From: Dactylorhiza incarnata
Lineage: Eukaryota > Streptophyta > Magnoliopsida > Asparagales > Orchidaceae
DNA: 64,000 nt
Reading direction: 5' to 3'
Assembly (NCBI GenBank): GCA_033032865.1
Contig: JAWHQI010000001.1
Location: 372,001-436,000, forward strand
Shown here one piece after another: positions 11,571-23,300 of the stretch. Below the pieces are notes generated by a model. That model saw nothing but the letters and a program-made list of their open reading frames with translations, ran no database searches and was not told where the DNA came from. Made by a program: the position numbers and the translations under genes. Position 1 is the stretch's first letter, and each line of letters opens with the position of its first letter.

Positions 11571-12170
11571 GCATCAACATCACAGTAGGATGGAGACCTT
11601 GGGATGATGTATCCTCAGACCTCCCAGACTGTCAGTCCCTACTTGTCGATCTCTTCACCAACATCAACATCACAGTAGAATGGAGACCTCGGGATGGTGT
11701 GTCCTCAGACCTCCCCGACTGTCAGTCCTTACTTGTCGATCTCTTTGCCAGCATCAACATCACAGTAGGATGGAGACCTCAAGATGGTGTGTCCTCGGAC
11801 CTCCCCGACTGTCAGTCCCTACTTGTCGATCTCTTCCCCAGCATCAACATCACAGTAGGATGGAGACCTCGGGATGGTGTGTCCTCGGACCTCCTCGACT
11901 GTCAGTCCCTACTTGTCGATCTCTTCGTCAGCATCAACATCACAGTAGGATGGATACCTCGGGATGGTGTGTCCTCGGACCTCCCCGACTTTCAGTCCCT
12001 ACTTGTCGATCTCTTCGCCAGCATCAACATCACAGAAGGATGGAGACCTCGGGATGGTGTGTCCTCGGACCTCCCCGACTGTCATTCCCCACTTTTCAAT
12101 CTCTCCACCAGCATCAAACATCGTGGTAGGATGGATACCTCGGGATGGTGTGTCCCCTCAGACCAACCCG
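11571..12170. repeat. 90-bp tandem repeat, about 7 copies
   Basis: The phrase gcatcaacatcacagtagga recurs at 11,571, 11,661, 11,751, 11,841, 11,931 and 12,021, exactly 90 bp apart, with a diverged copy at 12,111. Because 90 is a multiple of three, several frames stay open, but there is no sign of real coding. Tat elements often carry tandem repeats between pol and the 3' LTR. Confidence 0.9.
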
Positions 12171-12634
12171 ATGGTCATTCTCAACTTCTCTCATCTTGAA
12201 GTTCATTATTATTACAAGCATCCTGGCAGTTCTTTATCAGGTACAAAAGAAAGCCTTAGGGGCATAAGTCCCTTAGGACCCTCTCTGAATACCCTTCACA
12301 GATTGACTCCACCAAGGATTTTTAAAAAAGGCGAGCATACAGGAGCGAGTATAGTGGTGTGAGTATATAGGTGCGAGCATGCGGGTGTGAGTAACTAATG
12401 TGCGAGTAAGGTATGATCGTCGACCGCAGCACCCAATCTCACCCGTGCCTAGGATCCTAGCGAGCACTCAACCTCGCCTCGAGCCTAAAAGCCTACTCGG
12501 CATATAAACAAAGAAGCAAGAACGGTAACAGAAGGCGAGCAAAAAATCTATCTTTCATTATATTCGTATTCTCTGAATTACATATTCAAAAAATGTTGTG
12601 CATCTTTCAAGCTGTCAAAAAAGAGCACCGGCAA
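12171..12634 (+). other. Tat spacer between tandem repeat and antisense gene A
   Basis: No gene seen. It contains short gcgagcat/gcgagtat-type repeats near 12,330-12,410. Confidence 0.45.
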
Positions 12635-13088
12635 CTATGCATCATCATCGCCTCCATCTTCGTCCTCATCCTCGCCATCCACGACGACATCCTCGCCATC
12701 CTCGTCCTCAGAGTCTTCGTCCTCGGCATCACTGGAAGACGGTAAAGGAACTCGCCTAGGGGAGGTGGACTCCTCGGCGAGCAGCGCCGGGATGAGGTCC
12801 ACCACGGTCAGGTCCATCGCCTCCGGCTTCAAGAGACCTTTGGCTTTCAACCGACTCAGGATCCTTCCCGGTCTCCCACACAATTTCTTGGCGGATGTGC
12901 TACATCTCATCACCGTGCATCCTAATTTGCTTGCCGACCCTGGAGGGGCCCACCTCTGAAGGTTGTTGCTCGGCAGACCGAGTTTCTAGCTTGGCGATGC
13001 AGACTTGGGCGGCCTCCAAGGTCTGCCGAGTATCCTCCAGCTACATCTCAAGCTGGGACACCTTCATCACCATCTCGATCTCGGCGGC

Positions 13089-13174
13089 CTGCACAAATAT
13101 GAAGAAAGCGATTAGCGGAATGGTCGGCACAAAAGGCAAGTATTCCAGAAGCCAGAAGAGCGTCAAGCGAGTAC
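13089..13174 (-). other. Candidate intron in antisense gene A
   Basis: On the minus strand GAG|GTACTCGC begins it and TATTTGTGCAG|GCCGCC ends it; 86 bp. Reading through meets a stop at once, whereas splicing continues a coiled-coil-like frame. Predicted from sequence only. Confidence 0.5.
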
Positions 13175-13941
13175 CTCATATTCTTTCCACTTGGCGGCCT
13201 CTAGCCCTAAGGAGATGAGCTTCTTGCTTTGCACCTTGATCATATGCCCGTACTCAAGCAGCCGCCTCGCAGTCGCATGGCTGAGCTCGGTGGATTGCAG
13301 GAGCGAGAGCAAGGTCTGGTGAGCCAGATACTCGGTCGAGACCTCCTGCAGGGCCTCGGCATCCTTGCGACCATATAGCGCGGACATTACATCGAATGCT
13401 TCGCCACTATCTTCCCAATCCTCCGACCATGCAGGGAGATTGGTGCTTAGGGTCACCTCGTGGGCGCGCTCCGCCCAGGACACCGGGGGGAGACCATAGG
13501 CATCCTCGCTACGGGCGCCTTCGTTGAAAAGCATATGACTGTGAGGCTCGCCAGCCTCTGAAGGATCCGCCTTCGCATTCAGGTCCCTGCTCGCGAACTC
13601 CTTCCTCTTCCTCGCAGGTCCCTGGACTTGGCCTTTCCCTTCCGCTTCTTGGAAGACCCGAGCTCATCGCCGACGGCCATCGGTTGGAAGGACGAGGTTG
13701 GGATGATCTCGAAGCCGCCTATGATGATGACCAGCCGCTCGCCCCAGCGATGGTTCTTGTTAGCCATACTGACCAGCATGCAGACATGACTACACGGAAA
13801 AATGATGCCCTCGCTAGTCGCCATGAAGTGGAAGACCCTCCTAAAGACGGGGAGATCAAAGGCGATCCTCTCTTCTCATAAGAATCAGAGGAACCCGATG
13901 ATCATCACCACGCCATTCGGGTTGATCTGGGCAGGGACTAT

Positions 13942-13946
13942 CCCGA
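13942..13946. repeat. Target-site duplication of the Tekay cluster, left copy
   Basis: cccga directly before the LTR start at 13,947; the matching copy is at 40,848-40,852, 26.9 kb away. Confidence 0.85.
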
Positions 13947-13953
13947 TGTAAGA

Positions 13954-13982
<29 letters not shown>
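13954..13982. repeat. 29-bp C homopolymer at Tekay LTR end
   Basis: Twenty-nine C in a row, seven bases inside the LTR. The same place in LTR-M has 17 C (35,831-35,847). On the element strand this is a G run at the U5 end near the primer site. Confidence 0.9.
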
Positions 13983-13984
<2 letters not shown>

Positions 13985-15049
13985 AACACAAAACACGGCT
14001 GAGGGGAGTCTTATGCCAAAGACAGCCACCTTGTGGAAGCGCCATCACGCGAGCTAGCCTCCTCCACAAGACGGTTGTCCTGCCGGCCGAATCAACTAAA
14101 CAGCGCCAACCCATGGAAAGATGAAAAGTAAGAAGACACATAAAAATCCACATAAGTAAAAGTACAAAACTACAGAAACTCCGCGAGCTCCTGTACAAGT
14201 ATCAGAGTACAAACTAGATGCCTCAAGGGCTACAACAAAAGAAAGCGCTCACATCGGTCACCGACGGCTGAGAGGGTATCGTAGCCTCCGGTCCTGTCGT
14301 CCTGTCCTGACTAACCTCCTCCGGCACTATGAGCTGCCGCTCCGGGATGCGCTCCTAAAAAGAGGGGTGCAACAACCGTTAGTCATAAAGACTAAGTGGC
14401 TTCCCACCCGCTCCCCCGGCGACTCCAAGGAACCGGGCGGAAGGGAAGAAAGAAGAGGTGCAATATAATCAGTAATATAACAAGCAGGTGATATGCTGAA
14501 GTTCTTAATCCTGCAGTTAACATATCAACAGTAAATCAAGAAGGCAAGTAATGACAACATGTATCAACATGTATGTAAAAACACATCTAATCTAGCAGTG
14601 TATCAGTACAGAAGTAAAAAGAATATATGGACAGGAGTAAGCAGCATCAAAGCGTACCTTAACTTATATGAATGCCCATACAAACTTATAAGTTAAGGTT
14701 TCCAATTTGGGACCCATCATATAAAAGAGCTCATACTAATTTATATGATGGACCCGATGCGGTGCAATGCTATGATTATGAAGAATGAATGCAATGCAAT
14801 GATTACGATATGATGACTCACCCATGCAAAGCTGCTATGTCGACATAGACTCGTAGTTCCCACTTTTCGAGGGTAGCTAACCACTCAGGCACCTCGCGTC
14901 GTGGCCAGACGGAGACTGTGGACCGGGCTCCTCCACAACTAGGTGGGTATAAACACTACCAGACCTAGGCCTATGTACGCCTCAACGCTAAGAACACACA
15001 GCGGAGCCCCTGCGTACTGCTCGACGCTAAGAACACACAGCGGAGCCTC

Positions 15050-15320
15050 CAAGCATACAACCCAACCGGCCTAGAGTCTAAGCTGAGCCTTCAAGCACAC
15101 AGAAAGGGGACCTTGGGTAGGTGAGAACCAAGCATCCAACCCAACCGGCCTAGAGTCTAAGCTGAGCCTTCAAGTACACAGAAGGGGACTTTGGGTAGGT
15201 GAGCACCAAGCATCCAACCCAACCGGCCTAGAGTCTAAGCTGAGCCTTCAAGCACACAGAAGGGGACTTGGGTAGGTGAGCACCAAGCATCCAACCCAAC
15301 CGGTCTAGAGTCTACTGCCG
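15050..15320. repeat. About 79-bp tandem repeat in Tekay LTR-L
   Basis: Three and a half copies marked by aagcatccaacccaaccgg near 15,052, 15,131, 15,209 and 15,286. LTR-M has the same array at about 36,920-37,190. Confidence 0.85.
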
Positions 15321-15395
15321 GCTTCTGTCGGTGTCACGACCAGCAAGCCCGTAGACCCGCCACAAGTAATCCTCCCCAGCGGGGTCCATTCATAT

Positions 15396-15585
15396 CCGTG
15401 TATCAACATACACCAGGACTTCTAATCCAAGTCCTCCTAAATAATCTGTGTATCTACGTACACTAGGACTTCTAAACCAAGTCCTTCTAAACAAACCGTG
15501 TACCTACGTACACCAGGACTTCTAAACCAAGTCCTTCTAAACGATCTGTGCATCTACGTACACCAGGACTTCTAAACCAAGGGCT
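15396..15585. repeat. 50-bp tandem repeat in Tekay LTR-L
   Basis: Four copies of a unit containing tacaccaggacttctaa, with gtg marks at 15,398, 15,448, 15,498 and 15,548. Same array in LTR-M at about 37,268-37,455. Confidence 0.85.
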
Positions 15586-16669
15586 ATATTCGACGTTGTT
15601 ACATAATATACAATAAAAGACAAGCCTATTTAACAGAGCATGATCCATCATCTTCCCCAAACATGAAGATCATTTCACCCCCTTTTTAAAATCCCCAAAT
15701 ATCATTCCCCTCACCCTCCCACAACGACCATGGGTTTACCCCAAATCAAATCCCATCTCTTCCGTTGAAGAGAAGAAATGATCCCTAGAACCTCGCGGCG
15801 AACGATGCCCTAATTTTGAGGTTCCGGCTTGGTCTTTCTAAGGAAACTCCATTACAGCTCACACGAGAAGCTCTCTTGAGTCTTCATCTCTCCTATTGTG
15901 ATCTAAGAGACTAGCACCAAGGGAGAGGGGAGGAAGTCACCTGATTTTTGGTCGAAGTTCGCGGTGGTCTCCTCCGCGGCATGGCGGCAGTTGGCCAAGA
16001 CTGAATAAAGGTCCTGATCCACAGAATATCAAACATGTAATCAGTCAACATTACCCACAAAAAAAAGAAATGAACACAGCACAACTGCCATTCATACAAG
16101 AGTAATAATCAAAGCTTAAAAAAAACTCTAGCCGACCACATGGGACTCACTTCACCCAAATTTATCCTTTAATTTCAGCAACTAGCTATAACCAGAATAA
16201 AAAGACCAGCTAGTAAGAAAGAGAGAGAGGAGAGCTCACAATGATTTAGGAGAGAATTATCGAGAATAGGATTTGTTTTCTATGATATGGCAGCCCCCAA
16301 GTTAAGGAAAGAACCAAATAGCACTATAGCAGCAGGTTTTATGATAGCAGAAATAGGAAACCCAAAGAAATAGTAAATTTCCTAAATTCACATGTATGGC
16401 AGCAGCCAGATCAAATAAGCAAAATTGACTGAATCTAACCCAAAGCAGCAAGAACACATGTATGGCAGCAGAAATAGGAAACCCAAATTCAACAAGATAA
16501 AAGCAGCCCCAGCTGGACAACCCCAAATCAATAAGGTAAGAACAGCCCAAGACAAAACAGGGTAAGAGCAGCCCAAAGCAAACAGCCCCAAGACAGCAAG
16601 GTGAGGAGCAGCCCCAAAGGGTGAAACCAAGGTCAGCCCCCAATTCAACAAAAAGGGAAATCAAAACAG

Positions 16670-16790
16670 CATCAATAGCAGGGCCAACAGCAGCAGCACA
16701 ACAGCTGCAAACCACACCAGCAGAACCAACAGCAGCAGCACAACAACTGCAAACCACAACAGCAGAACCAACAACAGCAGCACAACAAGG
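16670..16790. repeat. CAG/CAA-rich repeat in Tekay LTR-L
   Basis: Units of about 45 bp built of cagcagcacaac and ccagcagaaccaa. It keeps long frames open on both strands without real coding signal. Counterpart in LTR-M near 38,535-38,660. Confidence 0.7.
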
Positions 16791-17506
16791 AAAGGAGCCC
16801 CCACAACCAAAAATAAAGTATACAGCACTTTAATTAAACCAAGAAGAGACCAACAATAAGGCGAAATAACTAAGCAGCAGCCAAGGTGAAACCAGCACAG
16901 GCAGCCCCAATTAAACAAAGGAAACAAGGATATCAGCAGCAGGGCAACAACAACAGAGCAAAGCAACAACAGCGGCAAGCACAACTACTACAGCAGCAAG
17001 ACAGAGCTACATCAGCAAAGTAAAGCCACGACAGCCCTAAGTAATACCAAGCCAAAGGGGGACAAGGATTTCCAGCACAAAAATAATAAAATTCATACCC
17101 AAGCATCAGGAATAAGAAAGATTTCCAGCCATAAGTGATAACTAAGCATCAGGAGAAGGTAAGAAAGGGGGGAGAAGGAGAAGGAAGTAGTTTTCTTGCC
17201 TCAAACCGAACCGGAGAACCAAAAGATCGCACAACCACGACACCGACGAAACTCAGTCGACGGAGACGAAGCCAGGCGGCCAAGAATCGACCTCCACTGA
17301 CAACACCGGCGCCACCGACGCCGAAACCCTAGGTCGCCCCACGACGCGCTCGGCAGCTGGGGTTATCGGGGAGGGGAAGAAGAATGAAGGCAGCAAATGA
17401 AATTTTAATATCCAGATCTTTGCGCATAAGCATATATATGTATATATATGTATATATATATATATATGTAAACCAATATTTCTTTATGAAGGTCAAAACC
17501 TCCTGT

Positions 17507-17511
17507 ACGCA
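17507..17511. repeat. Target-site duplication of Athila B, left copy
   Basis: acgca before the LTR start at 17,512, repeated at 30,518-30,522. Confidence 0.9.
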
Positions 17512-17684
17512 TGATGAATAGTAAATATATGCATTTTTCTATATAGATTTTAGTATAATTTTAATTAGATTTGTAAATAATATATGTAAATTAATGAATA
17601 AAATGTTTGTTTTTGTTGTTTTTGTTTTTAACTTAGTTTTATTTTCATTTTGTAAAGTTTCTGTAATTTTGTTAAGTCACGCCC

Positions 17685-18142
17685 TTGGTCACGCCCGTGT
17701 CCAAGGGCGTGTTCACTAATCCCTAACATTTTCTTTTCTCTGTTCTTTTTCCAACTCAAACATCAAGTCACGCCCTCGGTCACGCCCGTGACCGAGGCCG
17801 TGTACCATGGTCACGCCCGTGTTGGATATCCATCCCAGATTCCAGCCACTTGAAGCATTTCATCCAAGAAGTCAAAGTCACGGCCGTGACATTTCAGACA
17901 TGCCCGTGACCCTCAATTCCTTCCAGAAGAACAAAGGACACGCCAGGTGTCACGCCCAGTTCAAGCTCCAGCCAGCCGACCTAGGTCACGCCCGTGACCT
18001 AGGCCGTGTACGATGGTCACGCCCGTGTACTTCCAAGTCGCCGGTCAAGCCTTCCAGATGCCTGCCTGGATCCAGCTGTTCTGGCTATTCGCACCCCAAG
18101 CCGTGTCACGCCTTCAGACACGCCCGTGTCCGAGGGCGTGTA
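17685..18142 (+). repeat. Palindrome cluster CACGCCCGTG in Athila B 5' LTR
   Basis: At least six modules such as cacgcccgtgtccaagggcgtg and ggtcacgcccgtgacctagg, each able to fold or bind a symmetric factor, directly upstream of the TATA box. The 3' LTR has the same cluster at about 28,302-28,765. Confidence 0.75.
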
Positions 18143-18158
18143 ATTCCAAAATTTTTCC

Positions 18159-18167
18159 TATAAATAG
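18159..18167 (+). promoter_or_regulatory. TATA box of Athila B 5' LTR
   Basis: TATAAATAG after a palindrome-rich U3 and about 160 bp before an aataaa signal, a sensible U3/R layout. Same site at 28,784-28,792 in the 3' LTR. Confidence 0.7.
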
Positions 18168-19902
18168 CCAGATTCAGCTGAGTCTAAGGGTTCTAAATTT
18201 TGAGACTTGTTCTTGACATTTTGATCCAATCTTGCTGCTTTCCTAGTTTTTGTGTTTAGGTAATTTTTTGCACTCTTTCTCTCTCATGTTTTGTAACCCT
18301 TTTTATGATGAAAATGAAATAAAATTTGCTTGCTTTTTGTAACTCTCTCTTTGTTCTTGTGAAAGTGTGTGTGTGTTCTCTTTTTGTTTTTTTTTCTTTT
18401 AATTTAGATTTTGTTATTTCAATTAGTTTTGTCCATTTTAATTTGGGTGTGTGTGTGTATGAGTGTAATTTTCTTGTTTTTAGTTTTGTTGTAATTTTTA
18501 GATGATTTCATATTAGTGTGTGTGAGTGTAGGAGGTTAATTAGTTTTTTGTTTTGTTTTGTTTTCATTTGTTCTTTTTACTTTCTTTTTGTTTTTTTGTA
18601 AGTGTGTATGTGTGTATGAGAGTAAAATGTTGTTATTTTTATTTTCATTTTGTTATTAGTGTGTGTGAGTGTATGAGAATAGATTTTCTTTTCTTTTTAA
18701 CTTAGTTTCATTATTGTTGTGTGTGTGAGTGTATGAGTTTAGATTTGTTTTATTTTAATTAGATTTCATTAACGTAGAGTGGGTGTGTGTATGAGTATAA
18801 AGTTTGCGCCTTTTTTATAATCGAATAGTTTCCATTTCCGTCACGCATTTATTTCCCGCCTATCCGTTTGGATAGGACTTGCTCACGCATTTATTTCCCG
18901 CCTATCCGTTTGGATAGGACTTGCTCACGCATTTATTTCCCCTCTACCCATTTGGGTAGGGATCGCATTTCTTCAATTTCTGCAATTTACAGCTTTCATT
19001 TTAATCCCGTAGAGTGCGTGAGTTTTCAATTAGTGCGTCTTTTATTTTTTATATATTTGCTTTTTGCTTAATTCCGCTACCCGCTCAATCGCTTATTATC
19101 GCCGTAGTTATCATTATCGTTTTATAAAACCCTAAAAAAAATTCTAAGCAAAACTACTTTTTAAATTAACGTTTTCGTTCTTTTTCTTTTCATCGCTTTT
19201 CTTGGTTTTTGCTAAACGCACACCAAGCCCGCGATAGTTATCATTTTCGTCACTAGCTTTTCTATAAAATCATAAAAATCAATTTCAAACTCTTTTCGAT
19301 AAAATAATAGCGCGTTCCTAAGAAGTAGAAATAATCGATATGACCTTGGAAAAATACGACCTTGATATTTCAAAAGAAATATCCTATACTACTATCGATA
19401 AGGTCCACTTGCCTTTATTGATTTTAGTCCGGATAATTACATAAACCCAAAAGCTTTCTCTCTAAAGCACTTTTTAAAACTCTCTTTTAAAAGAAACACT
19501 AAAAAATTTGTTGCAACACCTCTTTGATTGTTGCAACTAGCTCAAGGTAAAAGAAGTTTTAAAACGCTCTTAAAGAATTGTTGCAACTACTCAAAAAATT
19601 GTTGCAATAATATTTTCAAAAAGCTTTCAATTTTAATTTCAACATAAAGCCATTTTTCAATCTTTTCATTTAGCCTTCAAAGGACGCGGCCGAGGAGTAA
19701 TCCTCGATATTTCGAAAGAGAAAGAGTCCGTTACTTCTATCCTTCGATAGGATAACGGGTAATTCCTCAAAGTAGAATTACTCGCGGGACTCTTCAAAAA
19801 CGTCCGCCCAAGGTTGAATCGAAAAGAAAGAAAGAGCTTTCTTCTCTTTCTTCTCTCTTTCAAAGAGAGAGCAATCACAAACTAAAAAACGTATCAAGTT
19901 TT

Positions 19903-19920
19903 TGGCGCCGTTGCCGGGGA
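19903..19920 (+). promoter_or_regulatory. Primer binding site of Athila B
   Basis: TGGCGCCGTTGCCGGGGA six bases after the LTR end, the usual Athila primer sequence, generally matched to a tRNA-Asp end. Confidence 0.9.
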
Positions 19921-20330
19921 CTTGTGTCGTTATTTTGAAATAGGAAACGCTATTAATTTTATCTTATATTTCATCTCTTTTTCTATCTAAAAAACCAAAA
20001 ACTAAAAAAATATACTATCTAAGTAAAGAAAAATCAAAAAAATTATATACATATATTTTTCAATTTTCCTTTTTTTACATATATTTTCGAATATAGCTAC
20101 ATATATTTTCATATAAAAGCCCCACAAAAATCAAACCCAAAAAATATATATTTATATATTTTACTTAAGTAAAGAAAAACCCAAAAAAAAAATATATTAT
20201 TCTCTTTTACTTATTTTCCTTTCTTTTTCATCTTTGTAAAAATATTTCTAAAAGAAAAACATCAAAAAAAATCTATAAAAGAAAAAAAAAAACACTCTTC
20301 AAAAAAAAAAATTTAATTAAAGAATAGTGT

Positions 20331-23300
20331 ATGACCCGAGGAGAATCTTCGGATAATCCAATTTTACCTTTTGATCCTGAAATCGAGCGCACGCTTCACG
20401 AGCGCCGCCGATCTCATAATCAAAATCTACAAATAGATCCCGAAGAATCCGTCGGCGATATACATATAGGCGTGATGGGCGATCCTAATCTAAATGCGGC
20501 CCCACAACGGACCATGACCTATTATGCTAGGCCAAATTTAGAGGATACAGGATCGAGCGTCACCCGCCCCGCGGTAGCTAATAATAATTTCGAAATCAAA
20601 TCCAGTATAATTCAAATGGTACAACAGTCGATTCAGTTCGACGGTTTGTCAGATGAGGACCCAAACCAACACCTTAATAATTTCTTAGAAATTTGCGACA
20701 CCTTCAAGATTAATGGCGTCAGCGATGACGCCATTCGCTTGCGCTTATTTCCCTTTTCCCTGCGGACAAAGGCGAAATCGTGGTTGACTTCTCTTCCGAG
20801 AGGGTCCATAACCACGTGGGCCGAATTGACGGAGAATTTTCTAACTAAATATTTTCCTCCGTAAAAAACCGCTAAATTACGCACCGATATCGCATCCTTC
20901 ATTCAATTCGATTCCGAGTCTCTCTATGAGACTTGGGAACGTTTTAAAGAATATTTGCGTAGGTGTCCTCATCACGCGCTACCAACTTGGCTTCAGGTAC
21001 AAACGTTCTATAACGGCTTGAATTTTTCAACGAGACAGATGATCGACGCAGCCGCCGGGGGAACGTTAAACAACAAAACCCCGGAGGCCGCTCAAGCTCT
21101 GATCGAAGAAATGGCCATGAACGCGTACCAATGGAACGTGCCAAGGTCGCGTCCTCCTAAACCGGCTGGTATTTTCGAAGTGGATGCCACTACTCACTTA
21201 GCCTCGCAGGTAGAGCGGCTAAGTAAGCAAGTGGCGGAGATGACTGCTTCCTCCTCCACTCCCGCTTGGGCTAATAATCCTAATAATAATAATAATAATT
21301 TTAATAATCCAAATAATAATAATAATAATTTTAATAATCTTAATAATAATAATCTTAATAGTAATATTAATAATAACAATAATTTAAGCGAGGAATCGGT
21401 GGATTACGTGGGCAATCAAGTGCGGGCGCCCTTCAACCCATATAGTAATAACTATAACCCGGGTTGGAGGAACCACCCGAACTTCTCCTGGAGTAACCCT
21501 AATAATGCGCAACGCCCTCCACCTGCGATCCCGCAAGGATTTTCGCATGGATATCCCCAAGGATTTCAGCAGGGTTTTGCGCCTCCTCCTCCAAAACCTT
21601 CTCCGCTCGAGGAGCTTTTTGCAAAATACATGGCTTCCAACGACGCAAATATCCGGAATATAACCGGATCGCTAAAAAATTTAGAAATGCAGGTTGGCCA
21701 GCTTGCAAAAATGGTCTCCGAGCGGCCACTTGGAGCACTACCGGGGAACTCGGAGCAGAACCCGCGTGAAAATGCCCACGCCATTACCTTACACAGCGGC
21801 AAGGAGGTCGACTCCCCATTGCGGGTTGAACATCAGGTAACTGTTTCGCCTCCGACCCCTGCACCCTCGTCTTTTATTTTATTAGATACGGAAAAAAAAT
21901 TAGCGCCCGGCGTCTCGAGCCCGCAAATTTCGTACCCCGCAAAACTTAATAAAGAGAAGGAGGACGAACATTACAAAAAGTTTTTACAAATTTTTAAACA
22001 AATTCAAATTAACGTTCCCTTCTGCGAGGCACTCTCTCAGATGCCGAAATACGCGAAATACCTTAAGGAGCTCCTTTCTAATAAAAAGAAGCTCGAGGGT
22101 ATTTCGCGTGTTTCCTTAAATGCGGAATGCTCGGCGGTCCTACTTAATAAATTGCCGCCAAAACTAAACGACCCGGGAAGGTTTTCCATCCCGTGCCTAT
22201 TCGGCAATTTATTAATAAAGTACGCCCTAGCGGACCTGGGAGCGAGCATCAATTTGATGCCCTTCTCCCTCTTTACAAAACTAGATTTGGGTGTTCCCAC
22301 CCCAACAAAAATGAGCATCCAACTCGCGGATCGCTCGATAAAATATCCTATCGGGGTAGTGGAGGACGTTCTGGTCAAGGTTGACAAGTTTATCTTCCCG
22401 GTAGACTTCGTCATCCTCGACATCGAGGAGGACGCCGAGGTACCAATTATCCTCGGTCGCCCTTTCCTCGCGACCTCCCACGCATTAATTGATGTGAGTA
22501 ACGGTCGCCTCCTCCTTCGGGTAGGGGACGACGAAGTTACCCTTCTTATTAATCCCTCAATGCGAAATTCTTTATCGAACGATGATTCCTGCTTTCACTT
22601 AGAATCCGCGTTCGAGGATGAATGTTCTTCGCTTGCAGAATTACTCGCTTTAACTATAGACGATCCGGATTTGGCGGACCTCGCCCCTTTGGACGAGCTA
22701 CCGCCAGATTCGCCTTTCGAATCTTTTAATTCTAAAAGTTTAAAAATTACAACTTCTTACGAAGAACCCCCGGTCTTGGAGCTTAAGCCACTCCCCGACC
22801 ATTTAAGATACGCTTTTCTCGCCGCAGACTTAAAACTACCGGTTATTATTTCGTCTTCTTTAACCGATTCAGAAACTTCCGAACTAGTTAAAGTTTTGTC
22901 CGCGCATCGCCATGCAATTGCATGGCAGATTTCCGATATTAGGGGGATAAATCCCTCTTTTTGCACGCACAAAATCTTTTTAGAAGATAATTCCCGCAAA
23001 ACCATCCAGCCTCAGCGACGATTAAACCCAAATATGCGGGAGGTCGTTAAGGCTGAAGTAATAAAATTAATGGATGCAGGGATTATCTACCCTATATCCG
23101 ACAGCAAGTGGGTTAGTCCCATTCATGTCGTGCCTAAAAAGGGCGGTATAACGGTAGTGGCAAATGAACATAACGAATTAATTCCAACTCGTACTGTTAC
23201 GGGTTGGAGGGTGTGCATCGATTACCGAAAATTAAATGATGCCACCCGCAAAGACCACTTTCCGTTACCGTTTATCGATCAAATTTTGGAGCGACTATCG

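Larger units (their letters stand above)
12635..13946 (-). pseudogene. Antisense gene A of the Tat element, 3' part
   Basis: Antisense to Tat pol. It continues the 5' part at 40,848-41,101 once the Tekay cluster is ignored: the frame runs through the cccga target site from LRYFG into IVPAQINPNG. Then come LPVFRRVFHFMATSEG, NHRWGERLVII and a basic stretch (KKRKGKAK), a long helical region (13,534-13,163), a coiled-coil-like stretch and a very acidic C-terminus (DEDSEDEDGED) ending at 12,635. The first half resembles the Pfam family called putative gypsy type transposon (PF04195), known from Tat antisense ORFs. A predicted intron (GT at 13,174, AG at 13,089; 86 bp) joins KEYE to AAEIEM. Several stops, including two TGA codons near 13,890 that fit CGA decay, make it a pseudogene. 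The function of the family is unknown. Confidence 0.65.
17512..19896 (+). repeat. 5' LTR of Athila B
   Basis: Starts TGATGAATAG, ends ACGTATCA. It holds the CACGCCCGTG palindrome cluster (about 17,685-18,142), a TATA box at 18,159-18,167 and a polyadenylation-type aataaa at 18,318-18,323. T/G-rich tracts with gtgtgtgagtgtatgag repeats follow (about 18,365-18,800), then a direct repeat of cacgcatttatttccc near 18,842-18,940. Confidence 0.95.

Noticed and set aside
11680..12199. Overlapping ORFs of 149 and 166 residues
   Set aside because: They arise from the 90-bp tandem repeat, whose length is a multiple of three; the repeated peptides have no known motif.
16302..16984. Cys/Leu-rich ORFs on the minus strand in the Tekay LTR (also 38,168-38,971)
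   Set aside because: Produced by CAG/CAA-rich LTR sequence read in reverse; no conserved domain, and both copies are LTR.
17807..18163. 118-residue ORF, repeated at 28,432-28,788
   Set aside because: Lies in the Athila B LTR across the palindrome cluster; present twice only because LTRs are duplicated.
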